This document shows positions 16,199 through 25,099 of a stretch of 64,000 bases of DNA, in pieces. A model generated the notes under the pieces. That model saw nothing but the letters and a program-made list of their open reading frames with translations. It was not told where the DNA came from and did not search any database. Source of the stretch: an uncultured Shimia sp. (GTDB lineage: Bacteria; Pseudomonadota; Alphaproteobacteria; Rhodobacterales; Rhodobacteraceae); contig NZ_CANLRL010000006.1 in assembly GCF_947493595.1 (NCBI RefSeq), forward strand, positions 172,740 to 236,739. The letters run 5' to 3'. The number at the start of each line of letters is the position of its first letter. Within the stretch, counting starts at the first letter, position 1. A program made the translations under genes and the position numbers.

Positions 16199-17554
16199 AT
16201 GACCAAGCACACTGTTCCGACCCGCATGCAGAAGGCCCCTTCGATGGCGGGCCCGCATGAGGGCTACATGCCCGGTTTTGGCAACGACTATGAAACCGAG
16301 GCCCTGCCAGGTGCCCTGCCGCAAGGCATGAACAGCCCGCAGAAATGCAATTACGGCCTTTATGGCGAGCAGCTCTCCGGCACCGCCTTCACCGCCGAAA
16401 ATGTCGAACGCACATGGTGTTACCGCATCCGCCCTTCGGTGAAGCACAACAACCGGTATGAGAAAATCGGCGTACCTTACTGGCAATCCGCCCCCAATGT
16501 CGATCCGGATCTGGGCAGCTTGGGCCAATACCGCTGGAACCCGGTGCCCCACACCGAAGAGGCGCTGACCTGGATCACCGGCATGCGCACCATGACCTCG
16601 GCGGGCGACGTGAACACACAGGTGGGCATGGCCACGCACATCTACCTGGTGAACACCTCAATGGAGGATGACTATTTCTTCTCCGCCGATTCCGAGCTGC
16701 TGGTAGTGCCACAAGAAGGCGTGCTGCGCTTCTCTACTGAACTGGGTATCATCGATGTAGAACCCAAAGAGATTGCCATCCTGCCCCGTGGGCTGGTGTA
16801 CCGCGTCGAAGTGCTTGAAGGTCCGGCCCGTGGTTTTGTCTGCGAAAACTACGGCCAAAAGTTTGAACTGCCTGGTCGTGGCCCGATTGGGGCCAACTGC
16901 ATGGCCAATCCGCGCGACTTCAAAGCACCTGTGGCCGCCTATGAGGACCGCGAAGTGCCCTCTACGGTTACTGTAAAATGGTGTGGCCAGTTCCACCGCG
17001 CCAACATCGACCAGTCGCCGCTCGATGTGGTCGCATGGCACGGCAACTACGCGCCTGTAAAATACGACCTGCGCACCTACTGCCCGGTTGGCGCGATCCT
17101 GTTTGACCACCCTGACCCCTCAATCTTCACCGTGCTGACCGCGCCGTCTGGCCAGCCCGGCACTGCCAACATCGACTTTGTTCTGTTCCGCGAGCGCTGG
17201 ATGGTGGCCGAAAACACTTTCCGTCCGCCGTGGTACCACAAGAACATCATGTCCGAGCTGATGGGCAACATCTACGGCCAATATGACGCCAAACCGGAGG
17301 GCTTTGTCCCCGGTGGCATGAGCCTGCACAATATGATGATGCCACACGGGCCGGACAAAAACGCCTTTGAAGGCGCGTCCAACGCCAATCTCGGCCCGGA
17401 CAAGCTCGACAACACCATGTCGTTTATGTTTGAGACCCGCTTCCCGCAGCACATCACCAAATTTGCCGCCAACGAAGCGCCGGTCCAGGACGATTACATA
17501 GATTGTTGGACCGACATCGAAAAGAAATTCGACGGCACCCCGGGCAAGAAGTAA
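16199..17554 (+). CDS. hmgA: homogentisate 1,2-dioxygenase
   Basis: HmgA is a cytoplasmic non-haem Fe(II) enzyme that opens the ring of homogentisate to maleylacetoacetate. The 451-residue protein shows [20 protein letters not shown] at the N terminus, [33 protein letters not shown] segments (here [16 protein letters not shown]) and [12 protein letters not shown] near residue 377, where the iron-binding His and nearby Glu lie. A CAGGAG ribosome site seven bases before this ATG decides the start. It is the first gene of a run that includes fahA, maiA and a flavin hydroxylase. Confidence 0.97.
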   Translation: MTKHTVPTRMQKAPSMAGPHEGYMPGFGNDYETEALPGALPQGMNSPQKCNYGLYGEQLSGTAFTAENVERTWCYRIRPSVKHNNRYEKIGVPYWQSAPNVDPDLGSLGQYRWNPVPHTEEALTWITGMRTMTSAGDVNTQVGMATHIYLVNTSMEDDYFFSADSELLVVPQEGVLRFSTELGIIDVEPKEIAILPRGLVYRVEVLEGPARGFVCENYGQKFELPGRGPIGANCMANPRDFKAPVAAYEDREVPSTVTVKWCGQFHRANIDQSPLDVVAWHGNYAPVKYDLRTYCPVGAILFDHPDPSIFTVLTAPSGQPGTANIDFVLFRERWMVAENTFRPPWYHKNIMSELMGNIYGQYDAKPEGFVPGGMSLHNMMMPHGPDKNAFEGASNANLGPDKLDNTMSFMFETRFPQHITKFAANEAPVQDDYIDCWTDIEKKFDGTPGKK

Positions 17555-17566
17555 GCTCCCATGATT

Positions 17567-17626
17567 GGGGGCTTTGCCCCCGTCACAGCACACTGTGACT
17601 CCCCCAGGATACTTCTGGAATGAGAA
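17567..17626 (+). repeat. composite intergenic repeat, copy 1
   Basis: Three parts in order: hairpin GGGGGC-TTT-GCCCCC (17567-17581), hairpin GTCACAG-CACA-CTGTGAC (17582-17599), then TCCCCCAGGATACTT leading to TGGAATGAGAA. The same order is seen at 48616-48667 (reverse strand) and, with a degenerate middle hairpin, at 38181-38242 (reverse strand). Confidence 0.65.
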
Positions 17627-17663
17627 ATGCTTGGGGGCGTCAAACGAAGTAGCAGGAAGACCA

Positions 17664-18521
17664 ATGCACGCGAACAAAGTCACCCTTCTAGGCACCAAGG
17701 GCGGCCCGGCCATCCGGCCCGGTACCCGAATGCCAACCTCTATTCTTGTTGAGATGGATGGGCTGACCATCCTTGTGGACGCAGGTCTTGGCGTCAGTCG
17801 TGGGCTGTGTGATGCTGGCGTGGCCCTGACCGATCTGGACGCGATCCTGATCACGCACCTGCATTCCGATCACTATCTGGAACTTGGCCCGCTGTTGCAC
17901 ACCGCCTGGACCGCAGGATTGAACAAATCCATCCCGATTTACGGCCCGGAAGGGCTGGACCACTATTGGAAGGGGTTCCTCAACGCCATGTCGTTTGACG
18001 TGGAACTGCGCCTGCGCGACGAAGGCCGCCCGGCGCTGGAACCACTGGCGGAAATCCACGTATTGGAACCCGGCCAAATGGACCTCGGTCCACTGAACGT
18101 CACCACCCTGCGCAACGAACACCCGCCCATCACAGACAGCTACGCCCTGCGCTTTGATGGCGCAAAACACAGCGTGGTGCTTTCCGGCGACACCGCGCCA
18201 ATTGCCGAAATGGTCGACCTCGCCAAAGGCGCCGACCTGCTGGTGCATGAGGCGATGTTGTCTGCTGGCATCGACGCGCTTTGCGCCCGTGTGGGCAACG
18301 GCGACGACCGTCTGCGCATCCATCTGGAGCGCAGCCACACCCCCGCCGCCGAAGCAGGCCGGGTCGCCACCGAGGCTGGCGTCAAACAGCTGGCTCTCAA
18401 CCACCTCGTCCCCTGTGACGACCCGACCTTCACCGAGACCCACTGGCAGGAGGAAACCTCCCGCACCTGGTCCGGCCCTCTCTTCATCGGCACCGACGGG
18501 ATGTCTCTCCCGCTCGATTGA
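17664..18521 (+). CDS. MBL-fold metallo-hydrolase (RNase Z/arylsulfatase-like)
   Basis: The 285-residue protein keeps a full metallo-beta-lactamase site: THLHSDHYLEL (HxHxDH) near residue 70, an EHPPI loop, SGDTAP near 180 and a late HLVP histidine. It is closest in style to the RNase Z / AtsA-like group, which hydrolyse esters or phosphodiesters. Its place between hmgA and fahA suggests a role in aromatic catabolism, for example opening a lactone or ester, but that is inference. The start with GCAGGAAGA upstream is preferred to a longer frame that reads through the hairpin repeat. Confidence 0.85.
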   Translation: MHANKVTLLGTKGGPAIRPGTRMPTSILVEMDGLTILVDAGLGVSRGLCDAGVALTDLDAILITHLHSDHYLELGPLLHTAWTAGLNKSIPIYGPEGLDHYWKGFLNAMSFDVELRLRDEGRPALEPLAEIHVLEPGQMDLGPLNVTTLRNEHPPITDSYALRFDGAKHSVVLSGDTAPIAEMVDLAKGADLLVHEAMLSAGIDALCARVGNGDDRLRIHLERSHTPAAEAGRVATEAGVKQLALNHLVPCDDPTFTETHWQEETSRTWSGPLFIGTDGMSLPLD

Positions 18522-18543
18522 CCGCTTTAAAAAGGAAACGCGC

Positions 18544-19809
18544 ATGTCTTTGTTAAAATCCTGGGTCACAAGCGCCAACGACGCTGCCTGCCCTTTCCCT
18601 CTCAACAACCTACCCTACGGCGTCTTCTCTGTGGACGATGGCGAGTTGCGTTGCGGTACCGCCATTGGCGACCGGATCATCGACCTCACGGGGCTGGAAG
18701 AAATCAGCACCCTGCGCGCTGACCCGGACGCAGATGTTCTGGATGCCCCCTATTGGAACGACTTCATGGAGTTGGGTCCAGAGGCTTGGGCCGCGTACCG
18801 CGCCAAGCTTCAGAAGATGCTCGCAGCAGATGCCACCGAAGACGTCCAGGAGGCTCTGACCTATTTCTCGCTGCCCTTGGCCGATGCCACGCTGCACATG
18901 CCGATGGCTGTCAGCGAATACACCGACTTTTACGCCGGTCGGCACCACGCGACCAATGTGGGCACCATGTTCCGCGGCGCAGAAAACGCGCTGCCACCTA
19001 ACTGGTTACACATCCCCATTGGCTACAATGGCCGCGCGTCTTCGGTGGTGGTGTCAGGCACCGATGTCCGCCGCCCATGGGGTCAACTTAAATCCCCGGA
19101 TCACGACACACCTGCCTTCCTGCCCTGCCGCCGGTTTGACATCGAACTGGAAATGGGCGCGATTGTGGGCCAGTTCTCCGACCACCCGGTGACCGTGCAA
19201 GAAGCGGACGACATGATCTTTGGCTACGTGTTGCTCAACGACTGGTCCGCGCGTGACATTCAGGCCTGGGAATACCAGCCACTTGGCCCGTTCCAAGCCA
19301 AAGCCACCGCCACCTCGATTTCCCCTTGGATCGTGACAAAGGCGGCGCTGGAACCTTTCCGCACTGATACACCCGAGCGTGAGTTTGAGCTGCTCGATCA
19401 CCTCAAAGACGTTGGTCCGATGCTCTATGACATCGACCTGTCGGTGACACTGGCGCCTGAAGGCAAAGACGCCACCGAAATTGCCCGCACCAACTACAAT
19501 CAGATGTACTACTCGGCCGCGCAACAACTGGCCCATCACAGCACCTCTGGCTGCCCAATGAACGCAGGCGATTTGTTGGGCTCCGGCACCATTTCCGGCC
19601 CAACAAAGCCGGAACGTGGCAGCCTTTTGGAGCTCAGCTGGGGCGGAAAAGAGCCGCTGACCCTTGATAGTGGTGAGACCCGTACCTTCATTGAAGATGG
19701 AGACACGCTCACCCTCCATGGCGCCGCCAAAGGGGACGGGTACACAATCGGATTTGGTGACTGTACCGGCACACTTTTGCCTGCGCTTTCGGACCCTTTC
19801 GAAAGGTAA
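18544..19809 (+). CDS. fahA: fumarylacetoacetase
   Basis: FahA hydrolyses fumarylacetoacetate to fumarate and acetoacetate, the last step of the homogentisate pathway. The 421-residue protein has the two-domain layout: N-terminal SH3-like part (NNLPYGVFSVDDGELRCG), then the catalytic part with EYTDFYAGRHHATNVGTMFR near residue 125, PIGYNGRASSVVVSG, metal ligands in FDIELEMGAIVG near 200 and NDWSARDIQAWEYQPLGPF near 235. AAGGAAA precedes the ATG. It follows the MBL gene by 22 bases and is followed by a RibD-like gene after 5 bases. Confidence 0.96.
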   Translation: MSLLKSWVTSANDAACPFPLNNLPYGVFSVDDGELRCGTAIGDRIIDLTGLEEISTLRADPDADVLDAPYWNDFMELGPEAWAAYRAKLQKMLAADATEDVQEALTYFSLPLADATLHMPMAVSEYTDFYAGRHHATNVGTMFRGAENALPPNWLHIPIGYNGRASSVVVSGTDVRRPWGQLKSPDHDTPAFLPCRRFDIELEMGAIVGQFSDHPVTVQEADDMIFGYVLLNDWSARDIQAWEYQPLGPFQAKATATSISPWIVTKAALEPFRTDTPEREFELLDHLKDVGPMLYDIDLSVTLAPEGKDATEIARTNYNQMYYSAAQQLAHHSTSGCPMNAGDLLGSGTISGPTKPERGSLLELSWGGKEPLTLDSGETRTFIEDGDTLTLHGAAKGDGYTIGFGDCTGTLLPALSDPFER

Positions 19810-19814
19810 CACCT

Positions 19815-20366
19815 ATGCCTGCTCACCCTCGTTACGTTGGATATATCGCACAAAGTCTGGATGGCTATATCGCCACGCCGGATGGCGGGGTGAGCTGGCT
19901 CGATCCCTTCAATGCGGCGCTCGCGGAATGCAGCTGCGAGGACGCAGGCGGCTACAATGCCTTCATCGAAGAGGTGGACGCGGTTTTGATGGGCCGCGCC
20001 ACCTATCGACAGGTGATGGGCTGGGGCTGGCCTTATGGCGACCGGGCTGGCTACGTGCTGACACACCGCCACGACTACAAAGGCGACCACATCACCGCCG
20101 CCGGTCCGATCGATGGTCTGCGTACTGCCATTGAGGCCAACGGCCACCAAAAGGTCTGGATCATGGGCGGCGGCGAAACCCAACGCGCCGCGCTGGATGT
20201 GGGCATGTTCGACGAGATTTCGGTTTTTGTCATGCCCACCATCCTCGGCGACGGCTTGCCCTGTTTTGCCAAGGGGGCACAGCAAAACCTGACCCTCAAG
20301 GCCTCCAATCAGAAGCCCGGTGGTATTCTGCAATTGGATTACACTTTCAAGGATCTCACGGCATGA
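19815..20366 (+). CDS. dihydrofolate reductase/RibD-C family protein
   Basis: The 183-residue protein has the DHFR-like RibD C-terminal fold: GYIAQSLDGYIATPDGGVSWLDPF at the start, AVLMGRATYRQVMGWGWPY near residue 57, KVWIMGGGETQRAALDVGMFDEISVFVMPTILGDG near 115-150. Members reduce small substrates with NAD(P)H or serve as resistance enzymes; none of the dedicated folate residues can be assigned here. It lies 5 bases after fahA, so it is probably co-transcribed. Why a reductase of this type is in a homogentisate cluster is unclear. Confidence 0.88.
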   Translation: MPAHPRYVGYIAQSLDGYIATPDGGVSWLDPFNAALAECSCEDAGGYNAFIEEVDAVLMGRATYRQVMGWGWPYGDRAGYVLTHRHDYKGDHITAAGPIDGLRTAIEANGHQKVWIMGGGETQRAALDVGMFDEISVFVMPTILGDGLPCFAKGAQQNLTLKASNQKPGGILQLDYTFKDLTA

Positions 20367-20415
20367 GCACCCCGCATGGTGACGGTGACGCTCCACAACA
20401 TGGCCAGAAAACGCC

Positions 20416-20901
20416 ATGACCGAGTTTCTGACCGGCTGCACCCATTTTGGACACACCCAAGTGCTGCGCAAAGGCAATCGGCCGTATTCTTCCGTTGAAG
20501 AGATGGACGCGACGTTGATCGCCAACTGGAACGCTGTGGTTGGCAAAGACGACACGGTCTATCACCTAGGTGACTTCGCCTGGCCAAGAGACCGCCCCCG
20601 AGAACCCTATCTCGCACAGCTCAACGGCAAAATCATCTGCCTCAACGGCAACCGCGACGAGCCCGATTGGGGCCGCGACCTAATCACGCTCAAGCGCAAT
20701 GACCGCGAGATCGTACTGTTTCACTACCCCATTGAGGAATGGAACGGCTGGTGGCGCGGCACGTTGCACTTCCACTGTCACACCCACGACACCGCATTCC
20801 ACAGCGCCCCGCGCCGCGGCAATGTCGGCGTCGAAGCTCACAATTACACGCCCATCCGTCTCGACTGGGCGGTTGACCAACTTCTGCAAAAGGACCGCTG
20901 A
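20416..20901 (+). CDS. metallophosphoesterase-like protein with altered active site
   Basis: The 161-residue protein follows the calcineurin-like phosphoesterase pattern, but two key positions differ. The first motif, normally DTHFGH, is CTHFGH (Cys8), and the GNHD motif is GNRD (Arg80). HLGDF, FHYP and HFHCHTHD remain. The leading Asp normally bridges metals and the GNHD His acts as general acid, so classical phosphoesterase activity is doubtful. It sits three bases before another hydrolase with substituted metal ligands. Function in the homogentisate cluster is unknown. Confidence 0.8.
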   Translation: MTEFLTGCTHFGHTQVLRKGNRPYSSVEEMDATLIANWNAVVGKDDTVYHLGDFAWPRDRPREPYLAQLNGKIICLNGNRDEPDWGRDLITLKRNDREIVLFHYPIEEWNGWWRGTLHFHCHTHDTAFHSAPRRGNVGVEAHNYTPIRLDWAVDQLLQKDR

Positions 20902-20903
20902 CC

Positions 20904-21854
20904 ATGGCCAAAGCCTTCGCCTCCCAAGGGGACATGACCGAGAAAGAGACCTCTTTCACTGAAATTGGGGAGGGCCTCTACGCATTCACCGCCGAGGGCG
21001 ACCCGAACTCCGGCGTGATCATCGGCGATGACAGCGTGATGATTGTCGAAGCCCAGGCCACGCCGCGCTTGGCCAACAAGGTCATTGAATGTGTGCGCTC
21101 TGTCACCGACAAGCCGATCTCCCATGTGGTGCTGACCCACTACCACGCCGTGCGCGTGCTGGGCGCGTCCGCCTATGGTGCGGACCAAATCATCATGGGC
21201 GACGCCGCCCGGGCCATGGTGGTGGAACGTGGACAAGAAGACTGGGACAGCGAGTTCCAACGTTTCCCCCGCCTGTTTGAGGGCCACGAAAGCATCCCCG
21301 GCCTGACCTACCCCACCACCACCTTTTCTGACGACATGACCGTCTACCTCGGCAACCGCCGCATTGACCTCATGCACCTCGGCCGCGCCCACACCGCAGG
21401 CGACATCGTCATCCACGTGCCAGACCAGAACGTCATGTTCACCGGCGACATCGTAGAATACCACTCCGCCTGCTACTGCGGTGACGGGCATTTCTCCGAC
21501 TGGGGTGACACGCTCGACAACATTGCATCGTTTGACGTGGACGCCATTGCCCCCGGCCGTGGTGACGCGCTTGTGGGCAAAGAGATGGTCAACGCCGCCA
21601 TCGAAAACACCCGCGACTTTGTCGAAAGCACCTACCGTCCCGCCGCCAAGGTTGCGGCCCGCGGCGGCACCCTGAAAGAAGCCTGGAACGCGGTGCGCGC
21701 CGAATGTGACCCGAAGTTCGCAGACTACGCAATTTACGAGCACTGCCTGCCCTTCAACGTCGCCCGTGCCTATGACGAAGCGCGTGGCATCGACACCCCC
21801 CGCATCTGGACCGCCCAGCGCGATCTGGAAATGTGGGAGGCACTGCAGGGTTGA
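20904..21854 (+). CDS. MBL-fold protein lacking the canonical HxHxDH motif
   Basis: The 316-residue protein has the metallo-beta-lactamase fold (GVIIGDDSVMIVEAQATP, LTHYHAVRVLG, GRAHTAGDIVIHVPDQNVMFTGDIVE, APGRGDALVG). At the first metal site HxHxDH becomes His79-Tyr-His81-Ala-Val-Arg84, so Asp and the third His are missing, and the late GHG-type histidine is Arg in GRG. One metal site may survive through His79, His81, the AHT histidine and the GDI aspartate. Similar HYHAVRV proteins occur in related bacteria as far as I recall, so this may be a conserved variant rather than decay. It is co-transcribed in the hmg island. Confidence 0.82.
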   Translation: MAKAFASQGDMTEKETSFTEIGEGLYAFTAEGDPNSGVIIGDDSVMIVEAQATPRLANKVIECVRSVTDKPISHVVLTHYHAVRVLGASAYGADQIIMGDAARAMVVERGQEDWDSEFQRFPRLFEGHESIPGLTYPTTTFSDDMTVYLGNRRIDLMHLGRAHTAGDIVIHVPDQNVMFTGDIVEYHSACYCGDGHFSDWGDTLDNIASFDVDAIAPGRGDALVGKEMVNAAIENTRDFVESTYRPAAKVAARGGTLKEAWNAVRAECDPKFADYAIYEHCLPFNVARAYDEARGIDTPRIWTAQRDLEMWEALQG

Positions 21855-21953
21855 GACAAATCCCCGCGTCCTTGATCTATGTCGTGGCGCGCGGCCCCTT
21901 CGCGCGCCACGCTACCCCCAACAAACGCGCCTGTCCTTGGGAGGAGGAGCCCT

Positions 21954-23564
21954 ATGAGCAAGATTTTTGACGTCCCGCTCTACGCCTACACGCGCAGTCC
22001 GGATCAAGACGAAGGCATGCCTGTCCGCCATCCGGTGGTGATCATTGGCGCAGGTCCCGTAGGCCTCGCCACCGCCATCGATCTGGCGCAGCAAGGCATC
22101 AAAACCGTCATTCTGGACGACAACGACCGCGTGTCTTTTGGCTCACGGGCCATTTGCTTTGCCAAACGCCCATTGGAAATTCTCGACCGCCTTGGCTGTG
22201 GAGAAGCCATGGTCGAACGCGGCGTGCAATGGGACACCGGCAAGGTCTTCTTTGACACCCGCCAAGTCTATGAATTCAGCCTGACCGAAGAAGAGGGCCA
22301 TAAAAATCCGGCCTTCATCAACTTACAGCAATACACTTTTGAGCAGGTCTTGGTCGAACGTATCCGCGAGATGCAGGCCGTGGGTGCCCCCATCGAAATC
22401 CGTGGCCGCAACAAGGTCGAGGCCATTGGTCAACACGATGATCACGTCAAACTCGAGGTGGAGACCCCCGAAGGCAGCTACACGATTGAGGCAGACTGGC
22501 TTGTCGCCTGTGACGGCGCCAACTCTCCCACCCGCCGTATGCTGGGGCTGGATTTTGACGGACAGGTTTTTGAAGACAACTTCCTGATCGCCGACGTGGT
22601 GATGAAAGCCGACTTCCCGTCCGAACGGTGGTTCTGGTTTGATCCACCCTTCAACCGCGGCCAATCTGCCCTGCTGCACAAACAACCCGACAATGTCTGG
22701 CGCATTGATCTGCAACTGGGCCGTGACATCGACAAAGAACGCGAGAAACGCCCCGAAAACGTGATGGTGCGCCTCAAAGCCATGCTGGGGGATGACGCGG
22801 AATTCGACCTCGAATGGGTTTCCATCTACACCTTCCAATGTTGCCGCATGGAGCGCTTCCGCCACGGCCGCACGCTCTTTGCTGGTGACTCTGCCCACCA
22901 AGTTTCCCCATTTGGTGCCCGTGGTGCCAATTCCGGCCTGCAAGACGCCGACAACATCGCATGGAAATTAAAACTGGTGCTGAAGGGCAAAGCGCCCGAA
23001 ACCCTGATGGACAGCTACAACACCGAGCGGGCCTATGGTGCGGATGAAAACATCCTCAACTCCACCCGTTCTACCGAGTTCATCACCCCCAAATCCGAGA
23101 TGAGCCGCATCCTGCGTGACGCCGTGCTGGACCTCTCCGCCCATCACGAATTTGCGCAACCGCTGGTGAACTCGGGCCGCTTGTCCGTGCCCTGCACCTA
23201 TGATGGCAGCATGCTCAACTCCGCTGATGCGCTCGCCGCACCAGACGTCACGCGGCCCGGCAGCCCCTGCCCCGACGCCCCGCTAGGGGATGACCACCTG
23301 CTCGGCAAACTCGGCAATGAGTTCATCCTGCTGACCATCGACGCCGACGCGCCCGACAGCTTTGAGGAAGATGGCGTCACTGCCACCCGTCTTGCGCTGT
23401 CGGTCCGTGACGATCCAACGCTCACGCTGAAACGGCAGTACCTCGGCGATGCCCCCTCCGGCGTTTACCTGATTCGCCCGGACCAACACGTTGCCGCCCG
23501 CCGCGAAGCTTTTGATGAACCTCATTTCCGTGCTGCCCTGCGCCGCGCCACAGGCAAGGAGTGA
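21954..23564 (+). CDS. FAD-dependent aromatic hydroxylase (3-hydroxyphenylacetate 6-hydroxylase-like, flavoprotein part)
   Basis: The 536-residue protein is a class A flavin monooxygenase: FAD-binding VIIGAGPVGLATAIDLAQQG near residues 23-43, the DG motif ACDGANSPTRRMLG near 180, and GDSAHQVSPFGARGANSGLQDADN near 309. A thioredoxin-like C-terminal domain ends the protein, as in MhpA-type hydroxylases. Its neighbours (hmgA, fahA, maiA) indicate an enzyme that produces homogentisate. In Pseudomonas putida U a flavoprotein plus small partner (MhaA-MhaB) converts 3-hydroxyphenylacetate to homogentisate, and the small DUF2783 gene here starts 4 bases downstream. Substrate is inferred. GAGGAGGAG precedes the start. 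Confidence 0.85.
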   Translation: MSKIFDVPLYAYTRSPDQDEGMPVRHPVVIIGAGPVGLATAIDLAQQGIKTVILDDNDRVSFGSRAICFAKRPLEILDRLGCGEAMVERGVQWDTGKVFFDTRQVYEFSLTEEEGHKNPAFINLQQYTFEQVLVERIREMQAVGAPIEIRGRNKVEAIGQHDDHVKLEVETPEGSYTIEADWLVACDGANSPTRRMLGLDFDGQVFEDNFLIADVVMKADFPSERWFWFDPPFNRGQSALLHKQPDNVWRIDLQLGRDIDKEREKRPENVMVRLKAMLGDDAEFDLEWVSIYTFQCCRMERFRHGRTLFAGDSAHQVSPFGARGANSGLQDADNIAWKLKLVLKGKAPETLMDSYNTERAYGADENILNSTRSTEFITPKSEMSRILRDAVLDLSAHHEFAQPLVNSGRLSVPCTYDGSMLNSADALAAPDVTRPGSPCPDAPLGDDHLLGKLGNEFILLTIDADAPDSFEEDGVTATRLALSVRDDPTLTLKRQYLGDAPSGVYLIRPDQHVAARREAFDEPHFRAALRRATGKE

Positions 23565-23568
23565 TCTG

Positions 23569-23775
23569 ATGTCGGACAAACTGATCCTAAGCCCAAATCT
23601 GGACAACGCGGACGGCTTCTTTGACGCCCTCGCCCGCGCCCACGACGGCCTTGAGAAATCCACCAGCGACGCGCTCAATGCCCGGCTGATCTTCTTGCTC
23701 GCCAATCACATTGGGGACAACAAAGTGTTGGATCAGGCCCTGAAAGCGGCGCAAAACAGCGGCCACAAGCGATGA
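23569..23775 (+). CDS. DUF2783 small protein, likely hydroxylase partner (MhaB-like)
   Basis: This 68-residue protein matches DUF2783: LDNADGFFDALARAHDGL followed by the conserved LNARLIFLLANHIGDNKVLDQAL. It is all-helical with no signal peptide. The gene starts 4 bases after the flavin hydroxylase stop with AAGGAG upstream, so the two are translated together. In the two-component 3-hydroxyphenylacetate 6-hydroxylase a similarly tiny protein couples NADH oxidation to hydroxylation; assigning that role here rests on gene order and size. Confidence 0.82.
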   Translation: MSDKLILSPNLDNADGFFDALARAHDGLEKSTSDALNARLIFLLANHIGDNKVLDQALKAAQNSGHKR

Positions 23776-23785
23776 GCTGCCCAGT

Positions 23786-24421
23786 ATGAGCACGGTGCTT
23801 TACGACTACTGGCGGTCCTCCGCCAGCTACCGTGTGCGCATCGCGCTGCTTCTCGCGGGGGAGCCGTTTGACACTGTGCCTGTGGATCTCCTTGCAGGAA
23901 CCCACCGCGCGCCAGATCATCTGGCGCGCAATCCGCAAGGCTTGGTGCCGGTGTTGGAAATAGATGGGCAGCAATTCACCCAATCGCTTGCCATTCTCGA
24001 ATACCTCAACGACACCCGCGGCCTTGGCATGTTGCCAGACGATCCAGCTCAGCGCGCAAAGGCCCGCGCTTTGGCACATAGCATCGCCGTGGACATTCAC
24101 CCCGTGTGTAATCTGTCCGTCGTGCGCCATGCAGCTCACGAGGCTGAAGACAAACCCGCAGCCACCCGCGACTGGATGCAGCATTTCATTCGCCCCGGTC
24201 TGGTGGCCTTCGATACGCTTTTGAATGGGTTTGAGCAGGCGCCTTATTGCTGCGGAGACAGGCCGTCGCTCGCCGACCTTTGCCTGATGCCACAGCTCTA
24301 CAATGCCCATCGTTGGGGGGCGGACATCTCAGACCTGCCCCGCCTACATGCGATTGAAACAGCCTGCGCCACACACCCGGCCTTCGCCGCCGCGCATCCT
24401 GATCAGGTCCGCCAAGCCTAG
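23786..24421 (+). CDS. maiA: maleylacetoacetate isomerase (zeta-class GST)
   Basis: MaiA isomerises maleylacetoacetate to fumarylacetoacetate using glutathione. The 211-residue protein has the GST thioredoxin domain with YDYWRSSASYRVRIALLLAG (the usual SSCSWRVRIAL motif, here with Ala for Cys and Tyr for Trp), QGLVPVLEIDGQQFTQSLAILEYL near residue 55 and the zeta-class all-helical C-terminal domain (PYCCGDRPSLADLCLMPQLYNAHRWG). It lies 10 bases after the DUF2783 gene and ends the forward catabolic operon; the HpaR-like gene converges 3 bases away. Confidence 0.94.
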   Translation: MSTVLYDYWRSSASYRVRIALLLAGEPFDTVPVDLLAGTHRAPDHLARNPQGLVPVLEIDGQQFTQSLAILEYLNDTRGLGMLPDDPAQRAKARALAHSIAVDIHPVCNLSVVRHAAHEAEDKPAATRDWMQHFIRPGLVAFDTLLNGFEQAPYCCGDRPSLADLCLMPQLYNAHRWGADISDLPRLHAIETACATHPAFAAAHPDQVRQA

Positions 24422-24424
24422 GTT

Positions 24425-24865
24425 TTAGAGCTCAATTTCGTTGAGATCGTTGAGCAACTCCAAAAGCTGCTCATAGCGCTCCGCGCCAAGATGATCACGC
24501 AGTTTACCCGCGTAACTCTTCGCTGCCGGAATGTTGTCTGCAATCAAGCGACAGCCCTCAGAGGTGGCTTTGATCACTTGCCGCCGGCCATCCTGTTCAT
24601 CTCGCGCTCGCGTGATGTAGCCCTTTTCTTCCAGTTTCTGCAAAATCCGCGTCAAACTGGGCAACAACAGCACCGCACGATCCGCAATTGTGGTTGGATC
24701 CATCGGACCTTCTTCGACCAGAACCCGCACCACACGCCACTGCTGTTCGGTCACACCTGCATTCGCAAGTAATAATCGCGCGGGTTTCATCACTTTCTCT
24801 CTGGCGCGCAACAACGCGATTGGAAGCGATTGAGATGTATCGGGAATATTGGTCTTGCCTGTCAT
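24425..24865 (-). CDS. HpaR-like MarR-family regulator
   Basis: The 146-residue protein resembles HpaR/HpcR, the homoprotocatechuate-operon repressor: SLPIALLRAREKVMKPARLLLANAGVTEQQWRVVRVLVEEGPMDPTTIADRAVLLLPSLTRILQKLEEKGYI-type winged helix (residues 12-85) and ARDEQDGRRQVIKAT wing. Related repressors respond to phenylacetate derivatives. It is divergent from the ABC importer genes and converges with maiA, so it is well placed to control both halves of the island. The second of two possible starts is used; no strong ribosome site is seen. Confidence 0.88.
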   Translation of the reverse strand: MTGKTNIPDTSQSLPIALLRAREKVMKPARLLLANAGVTEQQWRVVRVLVEEGPMDPTTIADRAVLLLPSLTRILQKLEEKGYITRARDEQDGRRQVIKATSEGCRLIADNIPAAKSYAGKLRDHLGAERYEQLLELLNDLNEIEL

Positions 24866-24952
24866 GTTACATACATGCACTGGAATGTTTCAAAAGGCAA
24901 TTTGTTTGGGCGTGACATCCTTGCCTTGCAACGCTCATCAGCGGAATTTTGC

Positions 24953-24973
24953 ATTTGTTACATCATTACAAAT
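24953..24973. promoter_or_regulatory. palindrome in the hpaR-like/ABC importer promoter gap
   Basis: ATTTGT and ACAAAT form a perfect inverted repeat with a 9-bp spacer in the 234-base divergent gap. It is the most symmetric site there and a reasonable operator for the HpaR-like repressor acting on the importer genes. A consensus comparison was not possible. Confidence 0.45.
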
Positions 24974-25099
24974 TGGTCTGGTTTTTCCCACGCCACCCAC
25001 CTACGTAATTTCCCCGAATTGACCCTTTTTGCCGCCGCCACCTACCATGAGCACAATCGCCGCAATCCAATTTGCGGTTGAGTTCAGGGAGGAAAACTC

